This document shows positions 1 to 5,342 of a stretch of 6,423 bases of DNA, in pieces. Within the stretch, counting starts at the first letter, position 1, and each line of letters begins with the position of its first letter. A model generated the notes under the pieces. That model saw only the letters and a list, made by a program, of their open reading frames with translations, ran no database searches and had not been told where the DNA came from. The translations under genes were made by a program, and so were the position numbers. Source of the stretch: Planctomycetota bacterium (GTDB lineage: Bacteria; Planctomycetota; Phycisphaerae; UBA1845); assembly GCA_022567365.1 (NCBI GenBank), contig JADFHG010000228.1, positions 1-6,423 on the forward strand, in the 5' to 3' direction.

Positions 1-59
1 CGCTTCTGCTGGTCGGGCCCGGACTCGCCCTGCGCGGTCGCAGGCGACGGAGGACTTGA
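1..59 (+). CDS. C-terminal end of a probable PEP-CTERM protein (partial)
   Basis: Only the last 18 codons are in the window. Reading from base 3, they give LLLVGPGLALRGRRRRRT and then TGA at 57-59. A short hydrophobic stretch followed by a run of five arginines at the very C-terminus is the usual ending of PEP-CTERM sorting signals. In that family the membrane segment and basic cluster follow a Pro-Glu-Pro motif and are processed by an exosortase. The PEP motif itself would lie upstream of the window, so this is inference from the tail alone. The next gene downstream is a clear PEP-CTERM protein in the same orientation, which supports the reading. Other membrane proteins with a basic tail cannot be excluded. 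Confidence 0.55.
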   Translation, partial: LLLVGPGLALRGRRRRRT

Positions 60-65
60 TGGCAA

Positions 66-113
66 GGCGTCTCGCAAAGACGCCCTAACGGTCGGGGCCA
101 CTCAGGCCTGACC
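66..113 (+). terminator. Two consecutive hairpins after the first PEP-CTERM tail
   Basis: The first hairpin has a perfect 7-bp stem, GGCGTCT at 66-72 and AGACGCC at 78-84, with loop CGCAA. It starts seven bases after the stop codon. The second is interrupted: GGTC (90-93) and GGCC (96-99) pair with GGCC (105-108) and GACC (110-113). No T-tract follows either stem, so they are not textbook intrinsic terminators. Their place between two same-strand genes makes transcript ending or 3'-end protection the likeliest role. Confidence 0.4.
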
Positions 114-172
114 AAAAGGCGTTGGGCGGACACCTAGTTTGTCGGAATAATCGGATGATCCTCATGGAATGG

Positions 173-179
173 AAAGGAG
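173..179 (+). promoter_or_regulatory. Ribosome binding site deciding the start of the PEP-CTERM gene
   Basis: AAAGGAG at 173-179 lies 7 bases before ATG 187. An in-frame ATG at 169 would place this Shine-Dalgarno inside the coding region and has no such site of its own, so 187 is preferred. Confidence 0.7.
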
Positions 180-186
180 CGATGCG

Positions 187-858
187 ATGTCGCGTCTTAC
201 GAGTTTGCTGGTCGGTGTGATCGGGATGGTCGCGTTCTTTGCCTGCGGGACGGGGGTTGCGCGGGGCGGGGTGCAGACGTTCGTGGAGGATTTCGAGGGG
301 TTCGTCGAGGCGGCCGGTCCGGGTCTGCTCGAGATCGACTTCGAGACCCTACCCGACGGCAGCCCGAGCGAGGGCGGGACGCCGATCACCAAGGATTTCA
401 ATTACACTGAACAGGGCGTGTTCTTCTGGCCACCGGTTCCCGATCTGTTCGTGGGCGGTAACGAGGTGAACGGATTCAGCTTGCGCGCCGACTCGGAGTC
501 GCATTTCGAAACTACCTGGATCACGGCGGACCTCGTGGACCCGGCGTTCGCGGTAGGGACGTTCTTCGGCGGTGACACCACTCTCTCGGCGTTTGACGAA
601 AACGGGAACCTCATCGCCATCGAGACGTTTTTCGGAGGTGGTCCGGGGCATTTCATCGGGTTTGTGTCAGACACCCCAATCGCCTTTACGAAGAATGAGA
701 GTTTTCTTCCGAGCGAGTCGGTGAGTTCGTATGTTTTTGTTCCGGTCCCCGAGCCCGGTTCTATCGTCCTCCTGGTGCTGGCATCGGCTGCGCTGTGTTG
801 TCGAAGGCGCGGGGCAAACCGGGGGCAAACCGGGCAAACCGGGGACAGTCACCTATAA
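187..858 (+). CDS. PEP-CTERM sorting domain-containing exported protein
   Basis: This 223-residue protein is predicted to be secreted and then anchored or sorted by an exosortase. Residues 4-25 form a hydrophobic signal peptide with a likely cleavage near GVA-RGG. Residues about 45-185 are Gly-, Phe- and Asp-rich and look like a beta-sandwich of the kind common in PEP-CTERM proteins, with the stretches LPDGSP, AVGTFFGGD, LSAFDENGN and FIGFVSDTPI. The C-terminus has the diagnostic VPEP at 187-190, a hydrophobic helix at about 191-205 and RRR at 206-208. Proteins of this class normally stop right after the arginines. Here 15 more residues (GANRGQTGQTGDSHL) follow, encoded by repeat DNA, with the TAA inside the repeat. 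A shorter original ending replaced by repeat insertion is the simplest explanation. A weak AATAAT at 146-151 could be the promoter. The specific function is unknown. Confidence 0.88.
   Translation: MSRLTSLLVGVIGMVAFFACGTGVARGGVQTFVEDFEGFVEAAGPGLLEIDFETLPDGSPSEGGTPITKDFNYTEQGVFFWPPVPDLFVGGNEVNGFSLRADSESHFETTWITADLVDPAFAVGTFFGGDTTLSAFDENGNLIAIETFFGGGPGHFIGFVSDTPIAFTKNESFLPSESVSSYVFVPVPEPGSIVLLVLASAALCCRRRGANRGQTGQTGDSHL
811..844 (+). repeat. Tandem G-run/CAAACC repeat, potential G-quadruplex
   Basis: Four G-tracts, at 811-814, 821-825, 832-834 and 841-844, are separated by three identical six-base spacers, CAAACC. The repeat units are therefore 10, 11 and 9 bases long, differing only in G-run length. 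This meets the common four-tract pattern for G-quadruplex formation on the plus strand, which is also the mRNA sense strand of the PEP-CTERM gene. It encodes the extra Gly/Gln/Thr tail of that protein. Folding is inferred, not shown. Confidence 0.6.
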
Positions 859-960
859 ATGGCGATCGTGCCTACGAAAACCGGTGACTGCCCGCCGTTT
901 CCGTCCCCCGTTTCCCGGGAATAAAGGGAATAAAGACTCCCGACCCCTTTTCTTATCTCG
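811..960. repeat. Composite repeat element with imperfect inverted arms (possibly REP/MITE-like)
   Basis: The core is GGGGACAGTCACC (841-853) facing GGTGACTGCCC (883-893), which pair except for one bulged A, around a 29-base centre. The similarity of the arms extends outward: the CAAACC/G-run units on the left match the complement of the CCGTTT/C-run units at 891-916 on the right. The element continues with TTCCCGGGAA (912-921), two tandem copies of GGGAATAAA (917-934) and GACTCCCGACCCCTTTTC (935-952). GGGACAGTCACC-type and GGGGTCGGGAGTC-type words are familiar to me as dispersed repeats in environmental bacterial genomes, often near REP-associated tyrosine transposases. That link is from memory and no transposase is present here. 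The outer borders are approximate. Confidence 0.6.
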
Positions 961-984
961 GATGGAAATGCGGCGGACCACGGG

Positions 985-1003
985 GGGTGGCACACCCATG
1001 CCA
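985..1003 (-). terminator. Hairpin just downstream of the VWA gene
   Basis: Two overlapping stems are possible: GGGTG (985-989) with CACCC (993-997), or TGGCA (988-992) with TGCCA (999-1003). Both lie 11-30 bases beyond the stop codon of the minus-strand VWA gene. No T-tract follows on that strand, so a terminator role is only positional inference. It may instead be part of a dispersed palindrome. Confidence 0.3.
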
Positions 1004-1014
1004 ACCGGAATCGC

Positions 1015-2625
1015 TTATTGGTCCTCGATTATCGCCTCTTCCATGCAGACCCCGTCGACCGGATTACCCACGACGCGGATGATGGTCTCGGGCGCCGGTT
1101 CGATTCGCGCACCGGCAAGCTGGGTGCGGATCATGCGGGTCATCAGCGTATCGAGGCGCTGCACGACGTAGCAGGGGATGTGCGGCTCGGCATGGGGGTT
1201 TCCGATGCCCGAATCGTCGGTCAGGAAGAGGTATTCGGCCAGGGTGAACAACGCGGCCGTCCGCATGATGTACTCGGCCTCCGCGGCCACACCGCTGGCG
1301 GCGACGGGGTAGATGCTCACGCCGAGGCGCCGAAGGTCCATTATGGCATCGAGCGCCTGCGCGGCGTCGGCGTCATGCGGCGGCGCGTCGGCGATGAGGA
1401 ACATCACGCGGGCCGTCGAGTCCGCGCGCCAGTCGAGCGCGACGGCCTCCTCGAGGGCGAGGTGCATGGCTTCGGGATAATCCCCGCCTCCGGCCGCGCT
1501 CTGGTCCGCCAGGTTCGCCTGGAACTCGCTCAGTGAATCGGTGAAGTCGAAGGTCCGCGTCACGTACGCGTCGCCATGGTCCCGGTAGACGACGAGTGCG
1601 TATCGCTGCTCGACGTCGGGAAACAGGTCGGCCACGCCGGCGACGATTTCGTCCAGCTCGATTTTGAGAAACTCGAGTTCGTCGCCCATGCTCCCGGTGG
1701 CGTCGATCACCAAAGCGAGGTCAAGCCCGCTCGGGAGAACGGCTTCGACCTCGGGCAGGTTGATCGTCCAATCGGTGTCGTCAAGGTCGAACGCAATGAC
1801 GACCGGCTCGCCGCCGTCGGGCGGGTGGATCGTCACCTCGAACTCATTCGCGTCGCCACCACCGTCGAGGCCGGTGGCCAGTACAACGCGTCCGTCGCTA
1901 TGTGTCGTCAGGTCAATCAGCGGCTCCTGCGACTCACCCAACGAATGCACGACCACGCGGGCATCGCCGACGGGGTCGCCATCCTGCGTCAGGACGGTGA
2001 TGCGCACCAATTCGCCGAGCGGTATGTACGGCAGCAATTCGTCTGGGTTCTCTTGAAAAAGATCGGCGACGAAACTCTCGTAGACCGCGAGGTTGAGGTT
2101 GTCGTCGAAGCTGCCGGCGGTCAGGAGGCCGGATTGTGTGTCGTCGCCTTCGGGCTCCAATGGCTCGGGTGCCGGCTCGCTTTCGTCGATGTCCGGTGTG
2201 ACACCGGCGCCCGGTGTGTCGCCGTCGGCGGCGATATCCACCTCGTCGTCCGAGCTGGGGGTGGCGTCGATCCCGACGTCAGCGTCTCCATCGTCCACCG
2301 GCGGCGGCGGCGATACGCCCACGCCGCCGTCGATTGCCGGGCTGCTCGGAATGGACGCGCCGTCCGCAACGGGTGCGCCGCTTGGAACGGGGAACCCCGT
2401 GTCGGCGAAATCGAACACCGCCGTCGTCGATGCTTCAACCGGGTTTTCGCCGCTTGACCCCGCTGAACTGCTCAGGGGGGCCGTCGTGGTGTTGTCCGAC
2501 TCGTCCGGCGAGGCGGGCGTCGTACATCCCACGACCGCGATGGTCATTGCCGCAAAGCCGCACAATGGCGTGATTCTCGACATTACTGTCAGTACGATGT
2601 TCGCTATTCTTCCATCCGGTCGCAT
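1015..2625 (-). CDS. VWA domain lipoprotein with acidic linker
   Basis: This 536-residue protein has a signal peptide ending in the lipobox VVGC, with Cys34 as the predicted lipidated residue, so it should be held in the outer or inner membrane facing the periplasm. Residues 35-165 are a low-complexity linker rich in Asp, Pro, Ser, Thr and Gly. Residues about 195-295 resemble an Ig-like or carboxypeptidase-regulatory beta domain (VRITVLTQDGDPVGDARVVV, later DGRVVLATG). Residues about 300-500 are a von Willebrand factor A domain: the metal-site motif is DATGS at 308-312, followed by GGGDYPEA (379-386) and LIADAPPH with Asp413. Such domains bind a divalent metal and usually mediate protein-protein contact. 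The start at 2625 is chosen because AAGGAG sits 7 bases upstream. The open frame continues upstream to 2955, but that part covers the promoter. The ligand is unknown. Confidence 0.9.
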   Translation of the reverse strand: MRPDGRIANIVLTVMSRITPLCGFAAMTIAVVGCTTPASPDESDNTTTAPLSSSAGSSGENPVEASTTAVFDFADTGFPVPSGAPVADGASIPSSPAIDGGVGVSPPPPVDDGDADVGIDATPSSDDEVDIAADGDTPGAGVTPDIDESEPAPEPLEPEGDDTQSGLLTAGSFDDNLNLAVYESFVADLFQENPDELLPYIPLGELVRITVLTQDGDPVGDARVVVHSLGESQEPLIDLTTHSDGRVVLATGLDGGGDANEFEVTIHPPDGGEPVVIAFDLDDTDWTINLPEVEAVLPSGLDLALVIDATGSMGDELEFLKIELDEIVAGVADLFPDVEQRYALVVYRDHGDAYVTRTFDFTDSLSEFQANLADQSAAGGGDYPEAMHLALEEAVALDWRADSTARVMFLIADAPPHDADAAQALDAIMDLRRLGVSIYPVAASGVAAEAEYIMRTAALFTLAEYLFLTDDSGIGNPHAEPHIPCYVVQRLDTLMTRMIRTQLAGARIEPAPETIIRVVGNPVDGVCMEEAIIEDQ

Positions 2626-2631
2626 GGCGCG

Positions 2632-2638
2632 TCTCCTT
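2632..2638 (-). promoter_or_regulatory. Ribosome binding site of the VWA lipoprotein gene
   Basis: On the minus strand this reads AAGGAGA, with 7 bases from AAGGAG to the ATG whose first base is 2625. It outranks the alternative ATG at 2583 (Met15), which has no Shine-Dalgarno, and the upstream in-frame starts within the divergent promoter region. Confidence 0.75.
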
Positions 2639-2680
2639 CGAGAAACGGTTCGCTGTTGTCGTGTACGTACGTCGCGGTTG

Positions 2681-2691
2681 CCCCATTGGGG
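2681..2691. promoter_or_regulatory. Perfect inverted repeat in the VWA gene leader, operator-like
   Basis: CCCCA (2681-2685) and TGGGG (2687-2691) flank one central base. On the minus strand this falls about 7-17 bases after the predicted transcription start of the VWA gene. That is a common place for a repressor site or a 5'-end hairpin. Nothing else supports binding. Confidence 0.3.
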
Positions 2692-2704
2692 TGAGTCGTT
2701 GGTC

Positions 2705-2733
2705 ATTATAGGCCAGCACAGGTGTCCAGTCAC
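2705..2733 (-). promoter_or_regulatory. Predicted sigma-70-type promoter for the VWA gene
   Basis: The minus strand has a perfect -10 TATAAT at 2710-2705. A 17-base spacer separates it from GTGACT at 2733-2728, which matches four of six bases of TTGACA. The expected start near 2698 gives a leader of about 73 bases. Confidence 0.6.
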
Positions 2734-2805
2734 CGGGCAAATCGAGACTGACTTATCGGATTTGGCGGTGCCGAAGGTAGGGGCAACGCGCGCAATCGAG
2801 CCCGC

Positions 2806-2834
2806 TCGGAAAACCCCGACGTTGGCTGTATAAT
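2806..2834 (+). promoter_or_regulatory. Predicted promoter for the phosphatase gene
   Basis: A perfect -10 TATAAT lies at 2829-2834. The best-placed -35 at 17-base spacing is TCGGAA (2806-2811), only a half match, so an activator or a different sigma factor may be involved. Transcription would start near 2841, about 50 bases before the ATG. Confidence 0.5.
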
Positions 2835-2849
2835 GGCGGTAGGGCCGCC
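2835..2849 (+). promoter_or_regulatory. Hairpin at the predicted 5' end of the phosphatase transcript
   Basis: GGCGG (2835-2839) and CCGCC (2845-2849) form a perfect 5-bp stem with loop TAGGG. It overlaps the predicted start site, so it may act at the DNA level rather than in RNA. It may also be chance in GC-rich DNA. Confidence 0.25.
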
Positions 2850-2890
2850 CAAACCGGGCCGGCCGGATCCTATGCACGAGGGCAAAGGCC

Positions 2891-4189
2891 ATGAGTGTCA
2901 CACCGGGCATCCTTGATCCGCGCAGCGGCAACTGGCGGGAGCGCCTCGACGCCATCGTCGAGACGATGCGCGAGATGAGCAGTCAGACGGACCCGCAAGC
3001 CCTTGTGCGCCACTATTCGGCCCGCATGAGTCGATACATTCCCAGGGATCGGGCGATTTCACTCAGCCGCCGCGGGCATAAACAACCGGAGCTGCGCGTC
3101 ACGCGCTATTCCGAATGGACCGAAGAGATCAACCCGTGGAAGGACAAGGACCGCCATCCGCATATTTCGGGTGGGATCTTCGCGGAGTTAATCTATGGGG
3201 ACGAGGCGCGCATCATCGATCGGCTCGACGTTGCGGATGATGACCCGGCCGCGGAATATCTCGCCGGGCAGCGTTCACTCATGGCGATACCGCTGTTCGA
3301 CGATGGGGTCGCCCTCAACATGATCATTCAGACGAGCGAGCAACCCGATGCCTTCGATTGCGAGCGGCTGCCGGAGTTTGTGTGGATGAGCAACCTCTTC
3401 GGTCGCGCGACGCACAATCTCGTCTTGCGCGAGGAGCTGCAGGAGGCCTACGACAGGGTCGACCTCGAGCTCAAGGTCATTGCCGACATACAGCGGTCGC
3501 TGTTGCCGGCGGCGCTGCCGCGAATCCCGACGATGGACCTCGCCGTCGAATACAAGACCGCGCACCGCGCCGGCGGAGATTACTACGACTTCTTCCCGCT
3601 GCCGGGCGGACGATGGGGCATCCTGATCGCGGACGTCAGCGGTCACGGTACGCCCGCAGCCGTGATGATGGCGATCACGCACACCATCGCCCACGGCACG
3701 TGCGAGCTGCCCGAGTGTCCGGCCGAGTTCCTGCGTTTTCTGAATGAGCGACTGGTGTGCCGGTACACTGCGGGCAACGGGTCCTTTGTGACGGCGTTCT
3801 ACGGCGTGTACGACCCGACCACGCGCTCGCTCGCCTACAGCAACGCCGGACACAACCCCCCGCGGGTGAGACGATGCGCCGGGGGTCCGGTATTCGCATT
3901 GGACAACGCGCGTTCGTTGCCGTTGGGAATCGATGCAGGCGTCGAATATGAGCATGACGTCGCACACTTTGTGGTCGATGACCAGATCATCTTCTACACC
4001 GACGGCATTACCGACGCGCCCAACTCGAGGGGCGAGCGGTTCGGTTCGACAAGGCTGGACAAAGTGCTGAGTGAGTGCCGCCCGGAGGCATCCGGTGTCA
4101 TCGGCGCGGTGCTCGAAGCCGTCGACCGGTTCGCCGACGGCACGCCCGCGGACGACGACCAAACCTTGCTCATCGCGAAGATCCGTTAG
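2891..4189 (+). CDS. GAF-like plus SpoIIE/RsbU-type PP2C serine phosphatase
   Basis: This 432-residue cytoplasmic protein has no signal peptide or membrane segment. Residues about 15-175 look like a divergent GAF-type sensory domain (SLMAIPLFDDGVALNMIIQ resembles a GAF core strand). A helical linker at 176-205 ends in IADIQRSLLP, typical of this family. The phosphatase domain (about 206-432) carries the expected metal-binding acidic motifs: AGGDYYDFF (Asp230, Asp233), IADVSGHG (Asp248), YTDGITDA (Asp371) and DDDQTLLIAKI (422-432), plus YSNAGHNPP and SLPLGI. In known relatives such as RsbU and SpoIIE the enzyme dephosphorylates a STAS anti-sigma-factor antagonist, releasing an alternative sigma factor. 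No STAS or anti-sigma gene is in the window, so the substrate is not known. The start is supported by GAGGG at 2878-2882, 8 bases before the ATG. The VWA lipoprotein gene lies divergently upstream. Confidence 0.93.
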   Translation: MSVTPGILDPRSGNWRERLDAIVETMREMSSQTDPQALVRHYSARMSRYIPRDRAISLSRRGHKQPELRVTRYSEWTEEINPWKDKDRHPHISGGIFAELIYGDEARIIDRLDVADDDPAAEYLAGQRSLMAIPLFDDGVALNMIIQTSEQPDAFDCERLPEFVWMSNLFGRATHNLVLREELQEAYDRVDLELKVIADIQRSLLPAALPRIPTMDLAVEYKTAHRAGGDYYDFFPLPGGRWGILIADVSGHGTPAAVMMAITHTIAHGTCELPECPAEFLRFLNERLVCRYTAGNGSFVTAFYGVYDPTTRSLAYSNAGHNPPRVRRCAGGPVFALDNARSLPLGIDAGVEYEHDVAHFVVDDQIIFYTDGITDAPNSRGERFGSTRLDKVLSECRPEASGVIGAVLEAVDRFADGTPADDDQTLLIAKIR

Positions 4190-4216
4190 AGCATTTCCCG
4201 CTTTTTTGTTCCGAGC

Positions 4217-4234
4217 CGCGGGCTTCAGCCCGCG
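4217..4234. repeat. GCGGGC palindrome in the gap between phosphatase and CPBP genes
   Basis: CGCGGGC (4217-4223) and GCCCGCG (4228-4234) form a perfect 7-bp stem around TTCA. No T-run follows on either strand. The T6 at 4202-4207 precedes the stem on plus, and on minus it reads as A6, so this is not a classic intrinsic terminator. I recall this GCGGGCTTCAGCCCGC word as a dispersed palindrome in planctomycete genomes, which is unverified. It could still stall transcription or protect the 3' end of the phosphatase mRNA. Confidence 0.5.
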
Positions 4235-4292
4235 CGATGTTACAAATAGTCGTGACCCTTGCCCTCCCGGTTTGGGCTCCACGCGAGCATCC

Positions 4293-5135
4293 ATGAGGAA
4301 TCAAACATTGGGCGATGAGGCAACCGCGCACGACGCAAGCAGGCATGGAGCGCTCATGGTCTCGGTCGCGCTACTGCTGGGCATCGCGGTGTACGTGTCA
4401 GCCGCGTGGGGCGGGGTCGCCGAGCATTTCCCGGCCCCGCTGGATGGTTGGGGGCGTCTCGTCCGACCGACGATCAAGGCCTGGGAGGTCACGAATCCGG
4501 CGCTTTGGCTGGCCGCCCACCTGGCCTTCGGGATGGTCGTTCCCGGGTCGGTCCTTCTCGCAGCCGGTCGGCGTCCGGGCGACGTGGGGCTGGGCATGCC
4601 GAACGCGCTCGGCGGGAGGTTGATGGTGTCCGGCGTGCTCGTTTCGATCCCGTTCGGGCTGTGGTTGCTCAATGCGCTTCCGGAGGGCGCGATTCCCGCG
4701 ACGCTTCGTTTCGGAGACCTTTGCGCATTCCTGGCCATGGTCCCGGAGCACTTCCTCATATGCGGTGTGGTCACCGCGATCATGTTGCCGGGCCGGCGCC
4801 TCCCGTGCGACGCGCCGATCGCGCCGATCGAGGGCGGCCCATTCACGCGCGTGCTGCGGTGGTTGGGTCTTGCTCAACCGGAATCGTCGGCACGCGGCGG
4901 GCGGTGGCTCGGTTGGTTCGGATTGAATCGCGCATCCTTCGGCGCCGTCATCGCGTCCGGGCTCATGTTCGGCATGATCCACGTCGGCAAACCGGCGCTC
5001 GAGTTGGTGCTGTCGGTCCCCGGCGGGATTGCGATCGCGTACGTCACGCTCCGCTCACGATCGATCTGGCCCGCGCTGTGCGCGCACTGGTCGCTGAATC
5101 TCGCACCGCGAGGCCTGTCATTCTTGTTCGGGTAG
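4293..5135 (+). CDS. CPBP (CAAX protease/bacteriocin-processing) family membrane protein with variant motif 1
   Basis: This 280-residue protein has about seven hydrophobic segments, near residues 22-39, 68-92, 110-127, 143-165, 214-231, 236-254 and 258-278. The family motifs are FxxxH at Phe226-His230 (FGMIH) and HxxxN at His265-Asn269 (HWSLN), both intact. The first motif, normally EExxxR, reads EHFLIC at 152-157: one Glu is kept, the second is His and the Arg is Cys. CPBP proteins are intramembrane metalloproteases or related non-proteolytic proteins, so activity here is uncertain. The open frame continues upstream to 4071 but overlaps the phosphatase out of frame. ATG 4293 has only a weak ribosome site. 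ATG 4356 (Met22), with GGAG at 4347-4350 five bases before it, is a serious alternative giving 259 residues. The gene lies 103 bases after the phosphatase stop, on the same strand. Confidence 0.8.
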   Translation: MRNQTLGDEATAHDASRHGALMVSVALLLGIAVYVSAAWGGVAEHFPAPLDGWGRLVRPTIKAWEVTNPALWLAAHLAFGMVVPGSVLLAAGRRPGDVGLGMPNALGGRLMVSGVLVSIPFGLWLLNALPEGAIPATLRFGDLCAFLAMVPEHFLICGVVTAIMLPGRRLPCDAPIAPIEGGPFTRVLRWLGLAQPESSARGGRWLGWFGLNRASFGAVIASGLMFGMIHVGKPALELVLSVPGGIAIAYVTLRSRSIWPALCAHWSLNLAPRGLSFLFG

Positions 5136-5158
5136 ATCCGTGGCGAGCGCAGCGGCTC

Positions 5159-5178
5159 CCCAGCCGAGGGCGGCTGGG
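5159..5178 (+). repeat. GAGGGC-loop hairpin 1
   Basis: CCCAGCC (5159-5165), loop GAGGGC, GGCTGGG (5172-5178), followed by CCACA. The 7-bp stem is perfect. It begins 24 bases after the CPBP stop codon and could also serve as its 3' end, although no T-tract follows. Confidence 0.8.
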
Positions 5179-5208
5179 CCACAGCGCCGGCCAATGTGCC
5201 GCCGGTTG

Positions 5209-5264
5209 GGCGGTCGCCGTTCCACACCCGAGGGCGGGTGTGCTACATTGCCGATGGACACAAG
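5209..5264 (+). repeat. 56-bp direct repeat, copy 1 (contains hairpin 2)
   Basis: This segment is identical, base for base, to 5343-5398, an offset of 134. It holds GGCGGTCGCC, then a perfect 7-bp stem CACACCC (5223-5229) and GGGTGTG (5236-5242) around GAGGGC, then CTACATTGCCGATGG. Identity stops sharply at both ends. Confidence 0.9.
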
Positions 5265-5294
5265 CGCCGCTCGGCTGACGGTTGGCCGATGTAG

Positions 5295-5314
5295 CCCAGC
5301 CGCCCTCGGCTGGG
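5295..5314 (-). repeat. GAGGGC-loop hairpin 3, inverted copy
   Basis: On the plus strand it reads CCCAGCC (5295-5301), GCCCTC, GGCTGGG (5308-5314). Read on minus, it has the same stem as hairpin 1 and the same GAGGGC loop, followed by CTACAT as in hairpin 2. Thus hairpins 2 and 3 point at each other, and their tails CTACAT (5243-5248) and ATGTAG (5289-5294) are complementary. Confidence 0.8.
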
Positions 5315-5342
5315 GCACCGCCGGCTGGGTCCCACACTCGAT

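Noticed and set aside
1448..1464. Another GAGGGC-loop hairpin (CCTC-GAGGGC-GAGG)
   Set aside because: The stem is only 4 bp, it lies inside the VWA coding region, and it lacks the C(T/C)ACA tail. Chance fits.
1576..2457. Long plus-strand ORFs opposite the VWA gene (also 1018-1536 and 2093-2833)
   Set aside because: They mirror the VWA coding frame in GC-rich DNA. The minus strand has lipobox, VWA motifs and a ribosome site; these have none.
2626..2955. Upstream extension of the VWA reading frame
   Set aside because: It would overlap the phosphatase start and both predicted promoters, and would bury the lipoprotein signal. AAGGAG supports the start at 2625.
4202..4207. T6 run as an intrinsic terminator of the phosphatase gene
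   Set aside because: No convincing stem lies immediately before it, and the strong palindrome lies after it.
4071..4292. Upstream extension of the CPBP reading frame
   Set aside because: It overlaps the phosphatase out of frame and gives a Ser/Arg/Pro-rich sequence. The family fold begins after 4293.
3275..4294. 339-codon minus-strand ORF opposite the phosphatase
   Set aside because: It is the antisense shadow of a gene with complete family motifs. Its translation is Arg/Val/Gly-rich without domain character.
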